Assembly (NCBI GenBank): GCA_001800245.1
Contig: MGVA01000022.1
Location: 1-58,708, forward strand
Length of the DNA stretch: 58,708 nucleotides
Reading direction: 5' to 3'
Source: Elusimicrobia bacterium RIFOXYA12_FULL_51_18
Lineage (GTDB): Bacteria > Elusimicrobiota > Elusimicrobia > Elusimicrobiales > UBA9959
The stretch's first letter is position 1. Each line of letters opens with the position of its first letter. Under the pieces are notes generated by a model. The model was not told where the DNA came from. It was given only the letters and a program-made list of their open reading frames with translations, and did no database searches. Positions 9,508-18,222 of this stretch are shown piece after piece. Made by a program: the position numbers and the translations under genes.

Positions 9508-10149
9508 ATGACCATGATCACCGAATTAGATGTTGTTGAAGCGCGGGTTCTGGGCTCGCTGGTGGAAAAATCTCTTACGACCCGGGAGCAGTATCCGCTT
9601 ACTTTTAATGCGTTGCTGAACGCCTGCAATCAGAAGACCAGCCGGGAACCCGTGATGACCCTGGACACCGAGACAATGGGCCGGGCCGTAAAAACGCTCA
9701 TCGAAAAAAGGCTGGTGGAACGCTTGCAGGGTCCCGGAGACCGCGTGCCTAAATTCCGGCATGATATATATAAGCTGTTGAACGGGACGGATCCAAAGCT
9801 GGTCGGAGTTATAACAGTGCTGCTGCTGCGCGGGCCGCAAACTCCCGGCGAGATCAAAGGTCGCACGGATAGGCTTTGTGAGTTCTCCGGCACCGCGGAA
9901 GTGGAAGGCCTTTTACAGCAATTATGCGCGGCAACCCCGGACCCTTTTGTGGCCCGCCTGCCCCGCCAGGCCGGACAGAAGGAAGCGCGTTTCCGGCATC
10001 TTTTTTCAGGAGGCGCTTTGGAAGAACCGTTTCAACCCGCCGCCGGGGCCCCCGAGTCCCCGGACAGGCTGGCTCAATTGGAAAAGCGGGTGGAAATCCT
10101 GGAAGCTCTTGTTAAAACCCACGAAGAACGCCTCGCCAAGCCGGAGTAA
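9508..10149 (+). CDS. YceH-family (DUF480) protein
   Basis: This 213-residue protein starts at an ATG with GAGGAG upstream. It shows the YceH/UPF0502 pattern: an N-terminal winged-helix pair (LDVVEARVLGSLVEKSLTT, YPLTFNALLNACNQKTSR), a second winged-helix region (LLLRGPQTPGEIKGRT), and a C-terminal coiled coil (LEKRVEILEALV). Family function is unresolved; a DNA-binding or regulatory role is an inference from the winged helices. It is probably monocistronic. Confidence 0.88.
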   Translation: MTMITELDVVEARVLGSLVEKSLTTREQYPLTFNALLNACNQKTSREPVMTLDTETMGRAVKTLIEKRLVERLQGPGDRVPKFRHDIYKLLNGTDPKLVGVITVLLLRGPQTPGEIKGRTDRLCEFSGTAEVEGLLQQLCAATPDPFVARLPRQAGQKEARFRHLFSGGALEEPFQPAAGAPESPDRLAQLEKRVEILEALVKTHEERLAKPE

Positions 10150-10273
10150 ACCCGAAACGCGCAAAAAACGCCGTTTATCGGATATAATTCATACTTGTCC
10201 TGCGCTTGGGTGCGTGTGCTATAACCCGCGCGCGCCGGTTTAAAGTGAGGCTATCTCCGCCGGTGAAGCCGTG

Positions 10274-10519
10274 TTATTTAAGGTGCTTGGAGATAATGCC
10301 CGCCAGTTCGAACATATTGATCTGCGGTTTGCCGAAGATCTTCAACAGTTTGGCGTCGGCATTGATATTCCTCTTATTCGTCTTATCCTGAAGGCCGTTC
10401 GCTTTTATATAGTCCCACAGTTTCTTTATAACTTCCGTCCTTGGAATGGGGGCGCAGCCGACGACGTCTGAAAGTTCCGCGTCGGGCTGAAGCGGTTTCA
10501 TGAATTTGGGATTTGCCAT
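10274..10519 (-). CDS. Small SWIB/MDM2-domain protein 1
   Basis: The 81-residue protein is essentially a single SWIB domain. The conserved core reads PIPRTEVIKKLWDYIKANGL, then the LQDK, INAD, LLKIFG and MFEL motifs and a C-terminal ISKHLK. GAGGAG lies 8-9 bases before the ATG. SWIB domains are known from eukaryotic chromatin remodellers and a few bacterial groups such as Chlamydiae. Here it is a free-standing small basic protein, plausibly a nucleoid or DNA-topology factor (inference). A paralogue lies at 41448. Confidence 0.92.
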   Translation of the reverse strand: MANPKFMKPLQPDAELSDVVGCAPIPRTEVIKKLWDYIKANGLQDKTNKRNINADAKLLKIFGKPQINMFELAGIISKHLK

Positions 10520-10657
10520 AATAGTCTCCTCTTTTGCTCCGGCGCCGCTAACTTTGCGGCTTTCCGGAGACTTCGGAATGATAACGCCTAAATATTACCA
10601 AATTCTCCGCGGGGTATAGGGGATGTTGTTCGCGGCGCGGGGGCCGCGCCGGGCCGC

Positions 10658-11353
10658 TTACTTTTTTCTGGCTATCGCTATCAGGCTCATTCCTAATGGG
10701 GGCCTGAAAATTTTTTCGACTCTGGAAATCAAGGGCACAAGCTTGTCGAATAAAAGAGGCTGCATGATCGGAAAACTTTTTCTCCGTAGGATCCTGCCGT
10801 TTACGAACCAGCCGAAGATTCCTGGAAAGTTGCTGAAAAACAGTTTTTCAACGGTAAAGCCCCCGCTTTCCAGTTTGGATTTCAACTCCTTTTTGTCGTA
10901 TCTTCGGTAGTGGTCCACATTTTCGTCCAGCGTTCCGAAAAGCCGGTTCAGGGCCGGTACAAAGAGCAGCAAATAACCTCCCGGCTGGAGCAGTTCGCGC
11001 ATGTTTCGCAGCGCTTTTTCGTCGTCTTTGATGTGTTCCAGAACATTGACCGAAATTACCGCTTCTATCTTATGCCTGGCCAGCGGCAAAACGCTGTCAT
11101 CCGTAATGTCAAAGTTGTAAACCTCCATTTCCGGATGATCTATCTGTAAATGTCGGATGAAAAACAATGAAGCGTCGATACCGATCAGCTTTGAACAGGA
11201 GCCAAGGAACAGCCGCGTTAAATTACCGATGCCGCAACCGATCTCAAGGACGGTCCTGTCCGAGATATATTCTTTAAATATTCCATGGATCCACTTGTTA
11301 TAGTTGTGGGTCAGTGCGCACGTTCTCAGCGCTTCGTAGGCGAAGCGATCCAT
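10658..11353 (-). CDS. Class I SAM-dependent methyltransferase
   Basis: From the ATG at 11353 the protein has 231 residues. The SAM-binding motif I is VLEIGCGIGNLTRLF, motif II contains IGIDAS and ISVNVLEHI, and LLQPGGYLLLFVP follows: a Methyltransf_11/12 fold. The C-terminal part has a VEKLFFSNFPGIFGWFVNGR stretch typical of lipid- or polysaccharide-linked methyltransferases of this type. An in-frame TTG at 11461 would add 36 residues, but that extension looks non-coding, so I prefer the ATG. The substrate is unknown. Confidence 0.82.
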   Translation of the reverse strand: MDRFAYEALRTCALTHNYNKWIHGIFKEYISDRTVLEIGCGIGNLTRLFLGSCSKLIGIDASLFFIRHLQIDHPEMEVYNFDITDDSVLPLARHKIEAVISVNVLEHIKDDEKALRNMRELLQPGGYLLLFVPALNRLFGTLDENVDHYRRYDKKELKSKLESGGFTVEKLFFSNFPGIFGWFVNGRILRRKSFPIMQPLLFDKLVPLISRVEKIFRPPLGMSLIAIARKK

Positions 11354-11608
11354 GCCGTTGTTTTCCGTGTCCGACCCGGTATTCGAATTAATAATAGTCC
11401 TCCGGCAATTTATAGGCCTGAAAACCGGCGCTGTTGCGCGGCCGGAATATAATCCTATCAAATTATAGCGGTAGTAAGCCCCGGGGAGTCGCGAATAACA
11501 GATAGTCTCGCGTCCCCAAAATTAGTCTTGCTTCGGAATAATGAGGTTTTACAAGATATAATAGAACCGGATTCTTCCGACGGTTTATGTGGATCGCGCG
11601 GATTCACG

Positions 11609-11791
11609 CGTAACCCTGTGTCCGCCCCATTCGGGGGTTTTCAGACAAGCGCTTAAAGCGAATCCCTCCGGGACGGCCGCGAATGTTTGAGCCGGAGCGC
11701 TATGCGCGACAGGCGAGTTCGCAAGGCCGGCTTTAAGCGCGCAGGCTCCTGGGCCCTGGAAAACCCCACCCGGGGCGGACACAGGGTTACG
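11609..11791. mobile_element. MITE-like element, family C, 183 bp, in an otherwise empty 540-bp gap
   Basis: CGTAACCCTGTGTCCGCCCC (11609-11628) is repeated as its perfect reverse complement at 11772-11791. Imperfect pairing extends about 13 bp inward through GGGGTTTTC. The ends start with TA, as in elements moved by Tc1/IS630-like transposases (inference). The interior contains palindromic GC-rich segments but no gene. I see no other feature in 11462-11998. Confidence 0.7.
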
Positions 11792-11998
11792 TGGGAATCA
11801 GCGATAAGGAACTCGTCTGTTCGCCATGCTAAACCCGGAATAGACGTTTGGAATTGAGATTATTGCGCCGGGACTTAGTAAAGGAGCAGCTTGACGCTTC
11901 ACATAACAGGGATTTACGATAAGGGTGACAGGCCGCGCGGGGGCGGCTGCGAAAACTGTCCGGGCCCGCATCGCGGATAATCATGTTTTAGCGGACCG

Positions 11999-12415
11999 CT
12001 AATAAGAATCAGTTCCGTGCCGGTTTTTTTTTACATCTGACCGTCGCTTTTTACTTTCAAGGCGGCGTTGTTTTGAGCCGTAAGAAGGTCTTGTGGGATT
12101 TCTGCGTTTTGGGGGGCGCGATGCGCGTTCCACCAGTGCCCGCAGCCGTTCCCGCGCCGCCTGGCGGTTCTGTTCCTGCGTCCTGTGCTCTCCGGCGATG
12201 ATCAGAATATCTCCGTCCGCGGTCAGCTTTGCTCCGGCCAAAAGCTTCAGCCGCTCCCGCACCGCTGCGGGCAGACCGGACAGGGCTGGGAAAAAACGAA
12301 GCTGCACTGCGGTGGCGACTTTATTCACGTTCTGTCCGCCATGCCCGCCGGCCCGGATGAATTTCTCTTCAAAAGAGCCCGGTATCGGAAAAAAATATGA
12401 TTTATGTTCGGCCAT
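11999..12415 (-). CDS. arfB: Peptidyl-tRNA hydrolase ArfB (ribosome rescue)
   Basis: The 138-residue protein carries the class-I release-factor catalytic loop RAGGHGGQNVNKVATAV (GGQ at residues 26-28) without a codon-recognition domain. It ends in a basic Arg/Lys-rich tail (KRRNPTRPSYGSKQRRLESK...) that in this family inserts into the empty mRNA channel of stalled ribosomes. It therefore should hydrolyse peptidyl-tRNA on non-stop ribosomes. No clear Shine-Dalgarno precedes the ATG. It is divergent from the EttA gene. Confidence 0.93.
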   Translation of the reverse strand: MAEHKSYFFPIPGSFEEKFIRAGGHGGQNVNKVATAVQLRFFPALSGLPAAVRERLKLLAGAKLTADGDILIIAGEHRTQEQNRQAARERLRALVERASRPPKRRNPTRPSYGSKQRRLESKKRRSDVKKNRHGTDSY

Positions 12416-12630
12416 TAATTTGTATCTTACAAAAAAAAGGCGGCGGAGGGGCTGGCCGGCTGCTTTCGGGTTGCAACTGCATCACGCGTCGCTTACATAG
12501 CCCAGCTATGCTGCGCTCTTCGCTTCAAATTCGGCCAGTCAAAAGTCAAAAGATGTGAGACGCGCTACACTAGAGCCTCTAATTTTGGGATAATAATAGA
12601 CTGGAAATTTAAAATCGCAAGGATACCGCT

Positions 12631-14316
12631 ATGGCTGAAAACAAACCGGAAAAGATCATCTACTCGATGGTGGGGGTCAGTAAGTTCTATGACAAGAAGG
12701 CCGTTCTTAAGGAGATTTACCTTTCCTACTATTACGGCGCCAAGATCGGGGTCCTGGGGTTGAATGGTTCCGGCAAAAGTTCTCTTCTGCGGATCCTTGC
12801 CGGTAAAGATCCCGATTTTAAAGGCGAAACGGTGCTTTCCCCGGGCCATACGGTGGGATTGCTTGAACAGGAACCGAAGCTGGACGAAAACAAGACCGTG
12901 CGCCAGGTGGTGGAGGAGGGTGTGCCGGAAACCATCGCCGTGCTCAAAGAGTATAACGAGATAAATGAAAAGATGGCCGAGCCCATGGGCGATGCAGCGA
13001 TGAACGCGCTGATCGAAAGGCAGTCCAAGGTGCAGGAAAAAATAGACGCGCTGGACGCCTGGGATATAGACTCGCGCCTTGAAATGGCCATGGACGCGCT
13101 CGGCTGTCCCGACGGCGATACCCAGGTCAAGGTCATCTCCGGCGGAGAAAAGAGGCGCGTCGCCCTTTGCCGGCTCCTGTTGCAGAAACCCGACATCCTT
13201 CTTTTGGACGAACCCACCAACCACCTGGACGCAGAATCGGTGGCCTGGCTGGAACATCACCTGAAGGAATACAAAGGCACTGTTATCGCCGTCACGCACG
13301 ACCGCTATTTCCTGGACAATGTGGCCGGCTGGATCCTGGAGCTGGACCGCGGGCACGGCATTCCCTGGAAGGGCAATTATTCCTCCTGGCTCGAACAAAA
13401 ACAGGACCGGCTGCGCGTGGAAGAGAAGAGCGAAACCGAAAGGCAGAAGACCCTCGCGCGCGAACTTGAATGGATACGGATGTCGCCTAAGGGCCGCCGG
13501 GTCAAATCCCAGGCCCGTATAACCGCCTATGAAACTCTGCTCAGCCAGGGCAACGAAAAGCTGGCCAAGGACCTGGAAATATATATTCCTGCCGGGCCGC
13601 GGCTGGGTGGCATAGTGATAGAGGCTCAGAACGTAGCAAAAGCTTACGGCGAGAAAGTACTTATGGAAAATCTGAGTTTCAAACTCCCGCCCGGCGGCAT
13701 CGTGGGCGTCATTGGGCCGAACGGCGCCGGTAAGACCACTCTATTTAAGATGATCACCGGGGCTGAAAAACCAGATGCGGGTTCTTTCAAGGTCGGGGAA
13801 ACCGTTAAGTTGTCCTATGTGGACCAGTCCCGTTCCTCGCTGGACCCGGCGAAGAACGTCTGGGAGGCCATCTCGGGCGGCTTGGACGTGGTTAAGCTCG
13901 GCAAGCAGGAGGTCAATTCTCGCGCGTATGTGGCGCGGTTCAACTTTATGGGGCCCGACCAGCAGAAAAAAGTTTCGGAATTATCCGGCGGAGAGCGTAA
14001 CAGGGTCCATCTGGCCGTCATGCTCAAAGAAGGTTCCAACCTGATCCTTCTCGACGAGCCGACCAACGACCTGGACGTAAACACCATGCGCGCCCTGGAA
14101 GAGGCTTTAGAGAATTTCGGCGGCTGCGCCGTGATCATAAGCCATGACCGCTGGTTCCTGGACAGGATCGCCACGCACATCATGGCGTTTGAAAGCGACA
14201 GCAAGGTATTCTGGTTCGAAGGTAATTTTTCAGAGTACGAGGAAAACCGCCGCGCCCGCCTGGGCGAAGAGGCCGCCGTTCCGCATAGGATAAAATACAG
14301 GAAACTCACCCGATGA
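12631..14316 (+). CDS. ettA: ABC-F ATPase, energy-dependent translational throttle protein EttA
   Basis: This 561-residue soluble protein has two ABC cassettes and no membrane segments. Cassette 1 has Walker A GLNGSGKS (43-50), signature SGGEKRR and Walker B ILLLDEPTNHLD. Cassette 2 has GPNGAGKTT near residue 361, LSGGERNRVHLA and LILLDEPTNDLD. The length, the opening YSMVGVSKFYDKK and the linker (RRVKSQARITAYE) match EttA, which binds the ribosomal E site and gates the first elongation step according to ATP/ADP ratio. AAGGA lies before the ATG. Confidence 0.95.
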   Translation: MAENKPEKIIYSMVGVSKFYDKKAVLKEIYLSYYYGAKIGVLGLNGSGKSSLLRILAGKDPDFKGETVLSPGHTVGLLEQEPKLDENKTVRQVVEEGVPETIAVLKEYNEINEKMAEPMGDAAMNALIERQSKVQEKIDALDAWDIDSRLEMAMDALGCPDGDTQVKVISGGEKRRVALCRLLLQKPDILLLDEPTNHLDAESVAWLEHHLKEYKGTVIAVTHDRYFLDNVAGWILELDRGHGIPWKGNYSSWLEQKQDRLRVEEKSETERQKTLARELEWIRMSPKGRRVKSQARITAYETLLSQGNEKLAKDLEIYIPAGPRLGGIVIEAQNVAKAYGEKVLMENLSFKLPPGGIVGVIGPNGAGKTTLFKMITGAEKPDAGSFKVGETVKLSYVDQSRSSLDPAKNVWEAISGGLDVVKLGKQEVNSRAYVARFNFMGPDQQKKVSELSGGERNRVHLAVMLKEGSNLILLDEPTNDLDVNTMRALEEALENFGGCAVIISHDRWFLDRIATHIMAFESDSKVFWFEGNFSEYEENRRARLGEEAAVPHRIKYRKLTR

Positions 14317-14353
14317 CGGGCGAGGTGTTTTAAAAACGTTTTCAGAATGTATA

Positions 14354-14394
14354 AATATTTTCAAATGAAAATATCTATTTTCATTTGAAAATAT
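14354..14394. promoter_or_regulatory. Paired palindromes, likely upstream activator site for the sigma-54 promoter
   Basis: ATATTTTCAAATGAAAATAT is followed after one base by its near-complete reverse complement (14375-14394). This gives two dyads or one long hairpin about 80-120 bp upstream of the -24/-12 promoter. The same paired motif occurs at 28602-28641 before the second sigma-54-type promoter. Position and duplication fit binding sites for a bacterial enhancer-binding protein. No such activator gene is in the window. Confidence 0.65.
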
Positions 14395-14475
14395 TTTAAT
14401 ACGGTTTTAGGCATCTCCAAGAATCCCAAAACAATCCCTCCAATGAAGAACCCAAAAACATGGTTCCCGCCTATC

Positions 14476-14492
14476 TTGGCATAAAAATTGCT
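14476..14492 (+). promoter_or_regulatory. Sigma-54 (RpoN) -24/-12 promoter
   Basis: TTGGCATAAAAATTGCT matches the sigma-54 consensus TGGCAc-N5-TTGCw, with GG (14478-14479) and GC (14490-14491) at the required spacing. The extended sequence including CTGTATGG is repeated at 28726-28750. Transcription would start near 14503, about 50 nt before the ATG at 14554. Confidence 0.75.
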
Positions 14493-14553
14493 CTGTATGG
14501 GGCATAACGCCTGTCGGTGGGCATAAAAGGCGGCACGGAGGAGAAATAAAGAC

Positions 14554-15129
14554 ATGAATAAAGCGATAAAAACTACGATATGTTCGGTTATCTTCGGATT
14601 CAGCACGGTCGGGCCCGTTTCAGCGCTCGATCAGGGTGCCGCTAAAAACGTTATCATGGAAAATCTTTTCATCGCGGTTGAAGAGGTGGCTGCGATAGAT
14701 ATAAATAATGGCGCCTCCAGGGCTCAGGAAGTATTAAATGAGTTATACGCGGGGATCGGCGCCGCTAAGAGCGCAGCCGTCCCGGTTTATTTCGAAAACG
14801 CGTCCGCCTCGGCAAAGCCGTACAATAGCGCCGGCCGCAACGGAAAAAACGCTCCGGCTTGCAAAGCGGCCGAGTTCGAAACGGCCCCGGGGATAACAGA
14901 ATCTGCCGTGCTGGTTTATCAAAAATCAGCGTATGCGGCGCAAGAAGTTGTAGAGGATGAGGGGGCGGATAAAAAAGACGACGATGAGGCCGCCGCAGAG
15001 GAAGATAAGCCTGATTCCGAAACGGAAAGTCATTGGCATCAGCCTCCTCAGGGAACGATGTTGGGCCGATTGGCCGCAGGCGGCATCGGTATCCTGTTCG
15101 TTCTGCTTCTTATTCTTATCTGTTTGTAA
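14554..15129 (+). CDS. Secreted/membrane-anchored protein of unknown function under a sigma-54 promoter
   Basis: I do not recognise this 191-residue protein. It has an N-terminal signal peptide (about 1-25, ...GPVSA|LDQ), an Ala-rich central region with GAAKN and LFIAVEEVAAID, and a strongly acidic stretch (about 133-160). It ends in a hydrophobic segment (GGIGILFVLLLILICL) that terminates the protein like a tail anchor. GGAGG lies upstream of the ATG. Its first ~45 residues align loosely with the 46-residue peptide at 28783, which has the same promoter layout. Confidence 0.75.
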   Translation: MNKAIKTTICSVIFGFSTVGPVSALDQGAAKNVIMENLFIAVEEVAAIDINNGASRAQEVLNELYAGIGAAKSAAVPVYFENASASAKPYNSAGRNGKNAPACKAAEFETAPGITESAVLVYQKSAYAAQEVVEDEGADKKDDDEAAAEEDKPDSETESHWHQPPQGTMLGRLAAGGIGILFVLLLILICL

Positions 15130-15309
15130 AAAAAGCGGGTTTTGAACCCGGCGCCGATTTGTTCTCCTTAAAACGGCGTATAAAAATCCGGGGTATATTT
15201 TTAGATCTTTTAATTTCTCGGATTTTAGAGATGCTTAACGCGAAAGGTGCGGGGGCGTGTGATTGAAGGGGGTGTGCAGGCGAAATCGTTCCTTCAAGGC
15301 GGGTGGCTT

Positions 15310-15720
15310 TTATTCCGCGGCTGTTCCCTTTTTAAGGATCTCCAGGGCGCGGTCGGCGTCGGAGACGTTCAGGAGGATGCGGCCCGTTTTCCCTCCCAGG
15401 GCGGTGCCGTAAACGGTGGTGATGTTGATGCTGTTGGCGGCCAGCATTCTGGTCATATTAAGGAGTTCGCCAGGCTTGTCGGTCAACTCTATTGAGATCA
15501 TGAGCGATTCCACGGTCGTGAAGCCCGCGTTGGTAAGCACATAGCTGATCTTCTTCTCCGCATCCACGGTGACGCGGACCACGCCGGAGTCGTCGCGGAG
15601 TTCGGAGGCGATACCTATTATATTTATGCCTTCGTTTACAAAGAGCTCTATAAACCCGCTTAGCGCGCCGGGAACATTTGGAAGAAACACGGTGTATTGT
15701 CTGACAATTTTGACGGCCAT
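15310..15720 (-). CDS. Tandem ACT-domain protein
   Basis: The 136-residue protein consists of two ACT domains: residues about 5-70 (VFLPNVPGALSGFIELFVNE, INIIGIA) and 72-135 (ISIELTDKPGELLNMTRML, NITTVYGT). ACT domains bind amino acids or other small ligands and regulate enzymes. With no catalytic domain, this is probably a stand-alone sensor or regulatory subunit; the ligand cannot be inferred. A GGGAG lies before the ATG. Confidence 0.88.
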   Translation of the reverse strand: MAVKIVRQYTVFLPNVPGALSGFIELFVNEGINIIGIASELRDDSGVVRVTVDAEKKISYVLTNAGFTTVESLMISIELTDKPGELLNMTRMLAANSINITTVYGTALGGKTGRILLNVSDADRALEILKKGTAAE

Positions 15721-15903
15721 TTTAGGTATCTCCCTTTCTTATCCGCTATCATTAATGTAATAAATTTTGCGCAAAATTAGCAACAGGTAATTATTTTATA
15801 TAATTGCGCAAGCGGGATTTGCTCCGTGAATCCGTTCACGGGGGCGGCGGGGCTTTTCGGCAGGGCTGACTAATGGTGTATAATTTCTTTGTCGCAACAC
15901 TAA

Positions 15904-16473
15904 ATGTCTGAAAATAAAAAATCGTTATTGGTCAGCGCAGCCGCGTGGATGCTTATGCTCATGGGGGGGTATCATGGAGTGATGGCCGCCCACAGTAATT
16001 TCTCGCTGGCCGCCATGTTTTCTTCTCCGAGCGTTCTGCTGGGGCTGGCCGGTTCCACCGTCCCGGTGGAATTGCCGCCTCTGGCGCGCCTGGCGGTGGA
16101 ACACATACGGCTGGTTTTCGTTTTTTATTTCTTCGTTTCGTTGACCGTGGCCGTCACCGGGTTCGGGCTCCTGCTGCGGAAGGCCTGGGCGTTAAGCGCT
16201 TTCAAATGGCTTTTTTATATCGGCGCGGCCTCCTGCTTTATTATGCTTCTTTTCCCCGGCCTGGCGGTGCCCAAGCCTTATATTTACGGCGGGGTTTCTC
16301 TAACCCCGGAGTTTAACGCGGCCGTTGCGCGGATAAAATTTCAGCTTCGGCTTATCGCGCTCCTCCTTGGCGCCTGCGCTTTTTGGGTCGGTAGAAGGTT
16401 TGAAAGGCCGGAAATAACCAGCGAGTTTGTCCGCCGTCCGGGAGCGCTTGCGCCGGTTGATCCCGCGGACTGA
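15904..16473 (+). CDS. Four-helix membrane protein of unknown function (operon leader)
   Basis: This 189-residue protein has about four hydrophobic segments (residues ~8-28, 62-90, 98-120, 140-160). No family is recognised. It lies 36 bp upstream of the DUF2207-like gene on the same strand, so it probably leads that operon. A TATAAT at 15879-15884 lies 20 bp before the ATG, and there is no Shine-Dalgarno, suggesting a very short leader. Confidence 0.72.
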   Translation: MSENKKSLLVSAAAWMLMLMGGYHGVMAAHSNFSLAAMFSSPSVLLGLAGSTVPVELPPLARLAVEHIRLVFVFYFFVSLTVAVTGFGLLLRKAWALSAFKWLFYIGAASCFIMLLFPGLAVPKPYIYGGVSLTPEFNAAVARIKFQLRLIALLLGACAFWVGRRFERPEITSEFVRRPGALAPVDPAD

Positions 16474-16509
16474 AACAGCGGGCGGTTTTCGGGTTTAAGC
16501 GATAACTTT

Positions 16510-18174
16510 ATGAGAAACTTAAAAATACGGATCCTGGCCGCGGTTATTCTGACGCTTCTGCCCTTTTCCCGCGCCGCCGGCGCCGGGTTTAAAATGGACT
16601 GGGTGGAAAGCGAAGTGATCCTGGATCGGGACGGCCGCGCGCAGGTTTCCTACGCGGTCAGATGGACCGCCACGGGCGGCCGGCTGCACGGCTTCTGTTT
16701 TGAGGGTTTTCAGGAAACCCCGGTCTTTGATCCGGAGAGCGCCTATGCCCTGGACGCGGCCGGTAATAAATACCCGCTTGAAATAAACAGGATCTCGGAT
16801 AAAAAATACGACGTAATTCTCGGGGAGGGCAGGGCTTTCACCAGCGGCCAGATCACATATTTCTTCCGCTACGCGGCGGACCTGGAAAGTTCCGGCAACC
16901 TGACTCAGACCAGGGACGGGAATAAAAACCTTACCGTCTTCAATTGGGCGCCGGTGCAATGGCGGGACCCGATGGAGCACCAGGCCGTGACCGTACGGTT
17001 CCCGGTAACGGTTCGCGGCGAGGATCCGGGCGCCGCTTTTTTGGAGAAGATAGGGTTCAGGACCGAAAAATTCGTAAATGAGCGTTACCTGGTGGACTTC
17101 CCTTTAGTGAAGGATTCTTCTGGGACCGGCGTTTTCAGCGCGCGTTTTTTCCGGCGCGATCTCGGGAGCCGTTACCATTTTCAGATACAAGTCTATCTGG
17201 ACGCGCGGTATTTCGGCCTTAAAACAATGGCTTACGGCGGCTTGCTTAAGGGGCCGCCGCGGAAAACCGGCTACCTGCCGGCCGGAGAGAAATACTATTT
17301 CAATCGTCATTTCCCCGGCGGCATGCTGGCCGCGGTGCCGGCGGGCCGCGGCGAGGCGCTTTTCCTGGTAATGATACTTGCCGCGGTCTTTTGCGTAATT
17401 CCGTTTTTCATAATGGCTGTCAAGCATAGGTCCATGTTGACCGCGCAGGAGGGACTCTCCGCGGTCAATTGGGACGGAGTTGATTGGACGCCGCCCAAAA
17501 TTCAGGTGAGCACTTTTCGCAAACCCGGCAAAGTGGCGGCGGATCTTACGCCGATAGAAGCCGGGGTCCTGCTGGAGATGCCTGTGGGGGAACTGCTGTC
17601 GCTTATCGTCGCCAACATGGAGCGCAAGGGGCTGCTGGAAATAAAGGGGATGGAGCCGCTTCGGGTGGCAAGAAGGTCCCGCGGCGCCGTTGTCAGCGGC
17701 GACCCCTACGAGACGGTGCTTCTTAACTCGATAAAACCGGATGGGACTCTGGATCAGAGCGTGGTGAATGAGACGGTAAAGACCATCGCCGCCGGCCTGG
17801 AACAGAAGCTCTGGGACGCCGACTTGGCGGCCACCAAAGCCTATTACAAAAAAACCCTGGACAACTACCGGCCCGGGAAAGCCGACACGGATAACGACTA
17901 TTACTGGGGCGGTTACCGCCGCCACTACAACGGCTACATAAATCCTATCTATGCGCGGGTGGAGGGAGTGAACAAAGATCTGGGCGCCAAAGTGCCGGAA
18001 CTCGCTTCCTCCTTTGAACATTTCAGGACAACGCAGGCTTGTTATGAGGGAGCTTTTAACCGGTCGGCTTGCCATGACGCCTGCCATTCGGCTTGCCACG
18101 CCGCGTGTCATTCCGCGTGCCATTCTGCCTGTCACGGGGCCTGTCATTCCGCTTGCGTGAGCGGCGGACATTAG
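16510..18174 (+). CDS. DUF2207-like membrane protein with a C-terminal (Ala-Cys-His-X)n tail; candidate radical SAM substrate
   Basis: The 554-residue protein has a signal peptide (1-24, ...SRAAGA), a large extracytoplasmic domain (25-280) and one membrane helix (about 282-302, FLVMILAAVFCVIPFFIMAV). A cytoplasmic region with a winged-helix-like segment (LTPIEAGVLLEMPVGELLSL) follows, as in DUF2207 proteins. Residues 510-554 are unusual: ACYEGAFNRS, then seven ACHX repeats (520-547), then ACVSGGH. The tail would sit in the cytoplasm, and a radical SAM/SPASM gene follows 48 bp later. I infer that the tail may be a modification target or a metal-binding array. The ectodomain assignment rests on pattern recognition. 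Confidence 0.82.
   Translation: MRNLKIRILAAVILTLLPFSRAAGAGFKMDWVESEVILDRDGRAQVSYAVRWTATGGRLHGFCFEGFQETPVFDPESAYALDAAGNKYPLEINRISDKKYDVILGEGRAFTSGQITYFFRYAADLESSGNLTQTRDGNKNLTVFNWAPVQWRDPMEHQAVTVRFPVTVRGEDPGAAFLEKIGFRTEKFVNERYLVDFPLVKDSSGTGVFSARFFRRDLGSRYHFQIQVYLDARYFGLKTMAYGGLLKGPPRKTGYLPAGEKYYFNRHFPGGMLAAVPAGRGEALFLVMILAAVFCVIPFFIMAVKHRSMLTAQEGLSAVNWDGVDWTPPKIQVSTFRKPGKVAADLTPIEAGVLLEMPVGELLSLIVANMERKGLLEIKGMEPLRVARRSRGAVVSGDPYETVLLNSIKPDGTLDQSVVNETVKTIAAGLEQKLWDADLAATKAYYKKTLDNYRPGKADTDNDYYWGGYRRHYNGYINPIYARVEGVNKDLGAKVPELASSFEHFRTTQACYEGAFNRSACHDACHSACHAACHSACHSACHGACHSACVSGGH
18067..18150 (+). repeat. 12-bp coding minisatellite encoding seven Ala-Cys-His-X units
   Basis: Seven consecutive 12-bp units encode ACHD, ACHS, ACHA, ACHS, ACHS, ACHG and ACHS. 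Ala uses GCT, GCC and GCG, Cys uses TGC and TGT, and His uses CAT and CAC. The varied synonymous codons suggest the period-4 Cys-His protein pattern has been kept by selection rather than being a fresh slippage product. Confidence 0.9.
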
Positions 18175-18222
18175 AGGCGGATAACCCTATAATAAAAAGC
18201 GGATAACAGAGAACTGAAAGCG

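Noticed and set aside
11585..11782. 65-codon minus ORF in the family C element
   Set aside because: It spans the inverted-repeat element, has no ribosome site and no protein character.
17104..18171. Long minus-strand ORF of 355 codons
   Set aside because: It is antisense to the DUF2207-like gene, its composition is His/Arg-rich and it has no domain. The plus frame has a signal peptide and a membrane helix.
18037..18174. Multiheme cytochrome c reading of the CxxxCH-like tail
   Set aside because: The motifs overlap at period 4, so hemes could not be attached to each, and the tail is predicted to be cytoplasmic.
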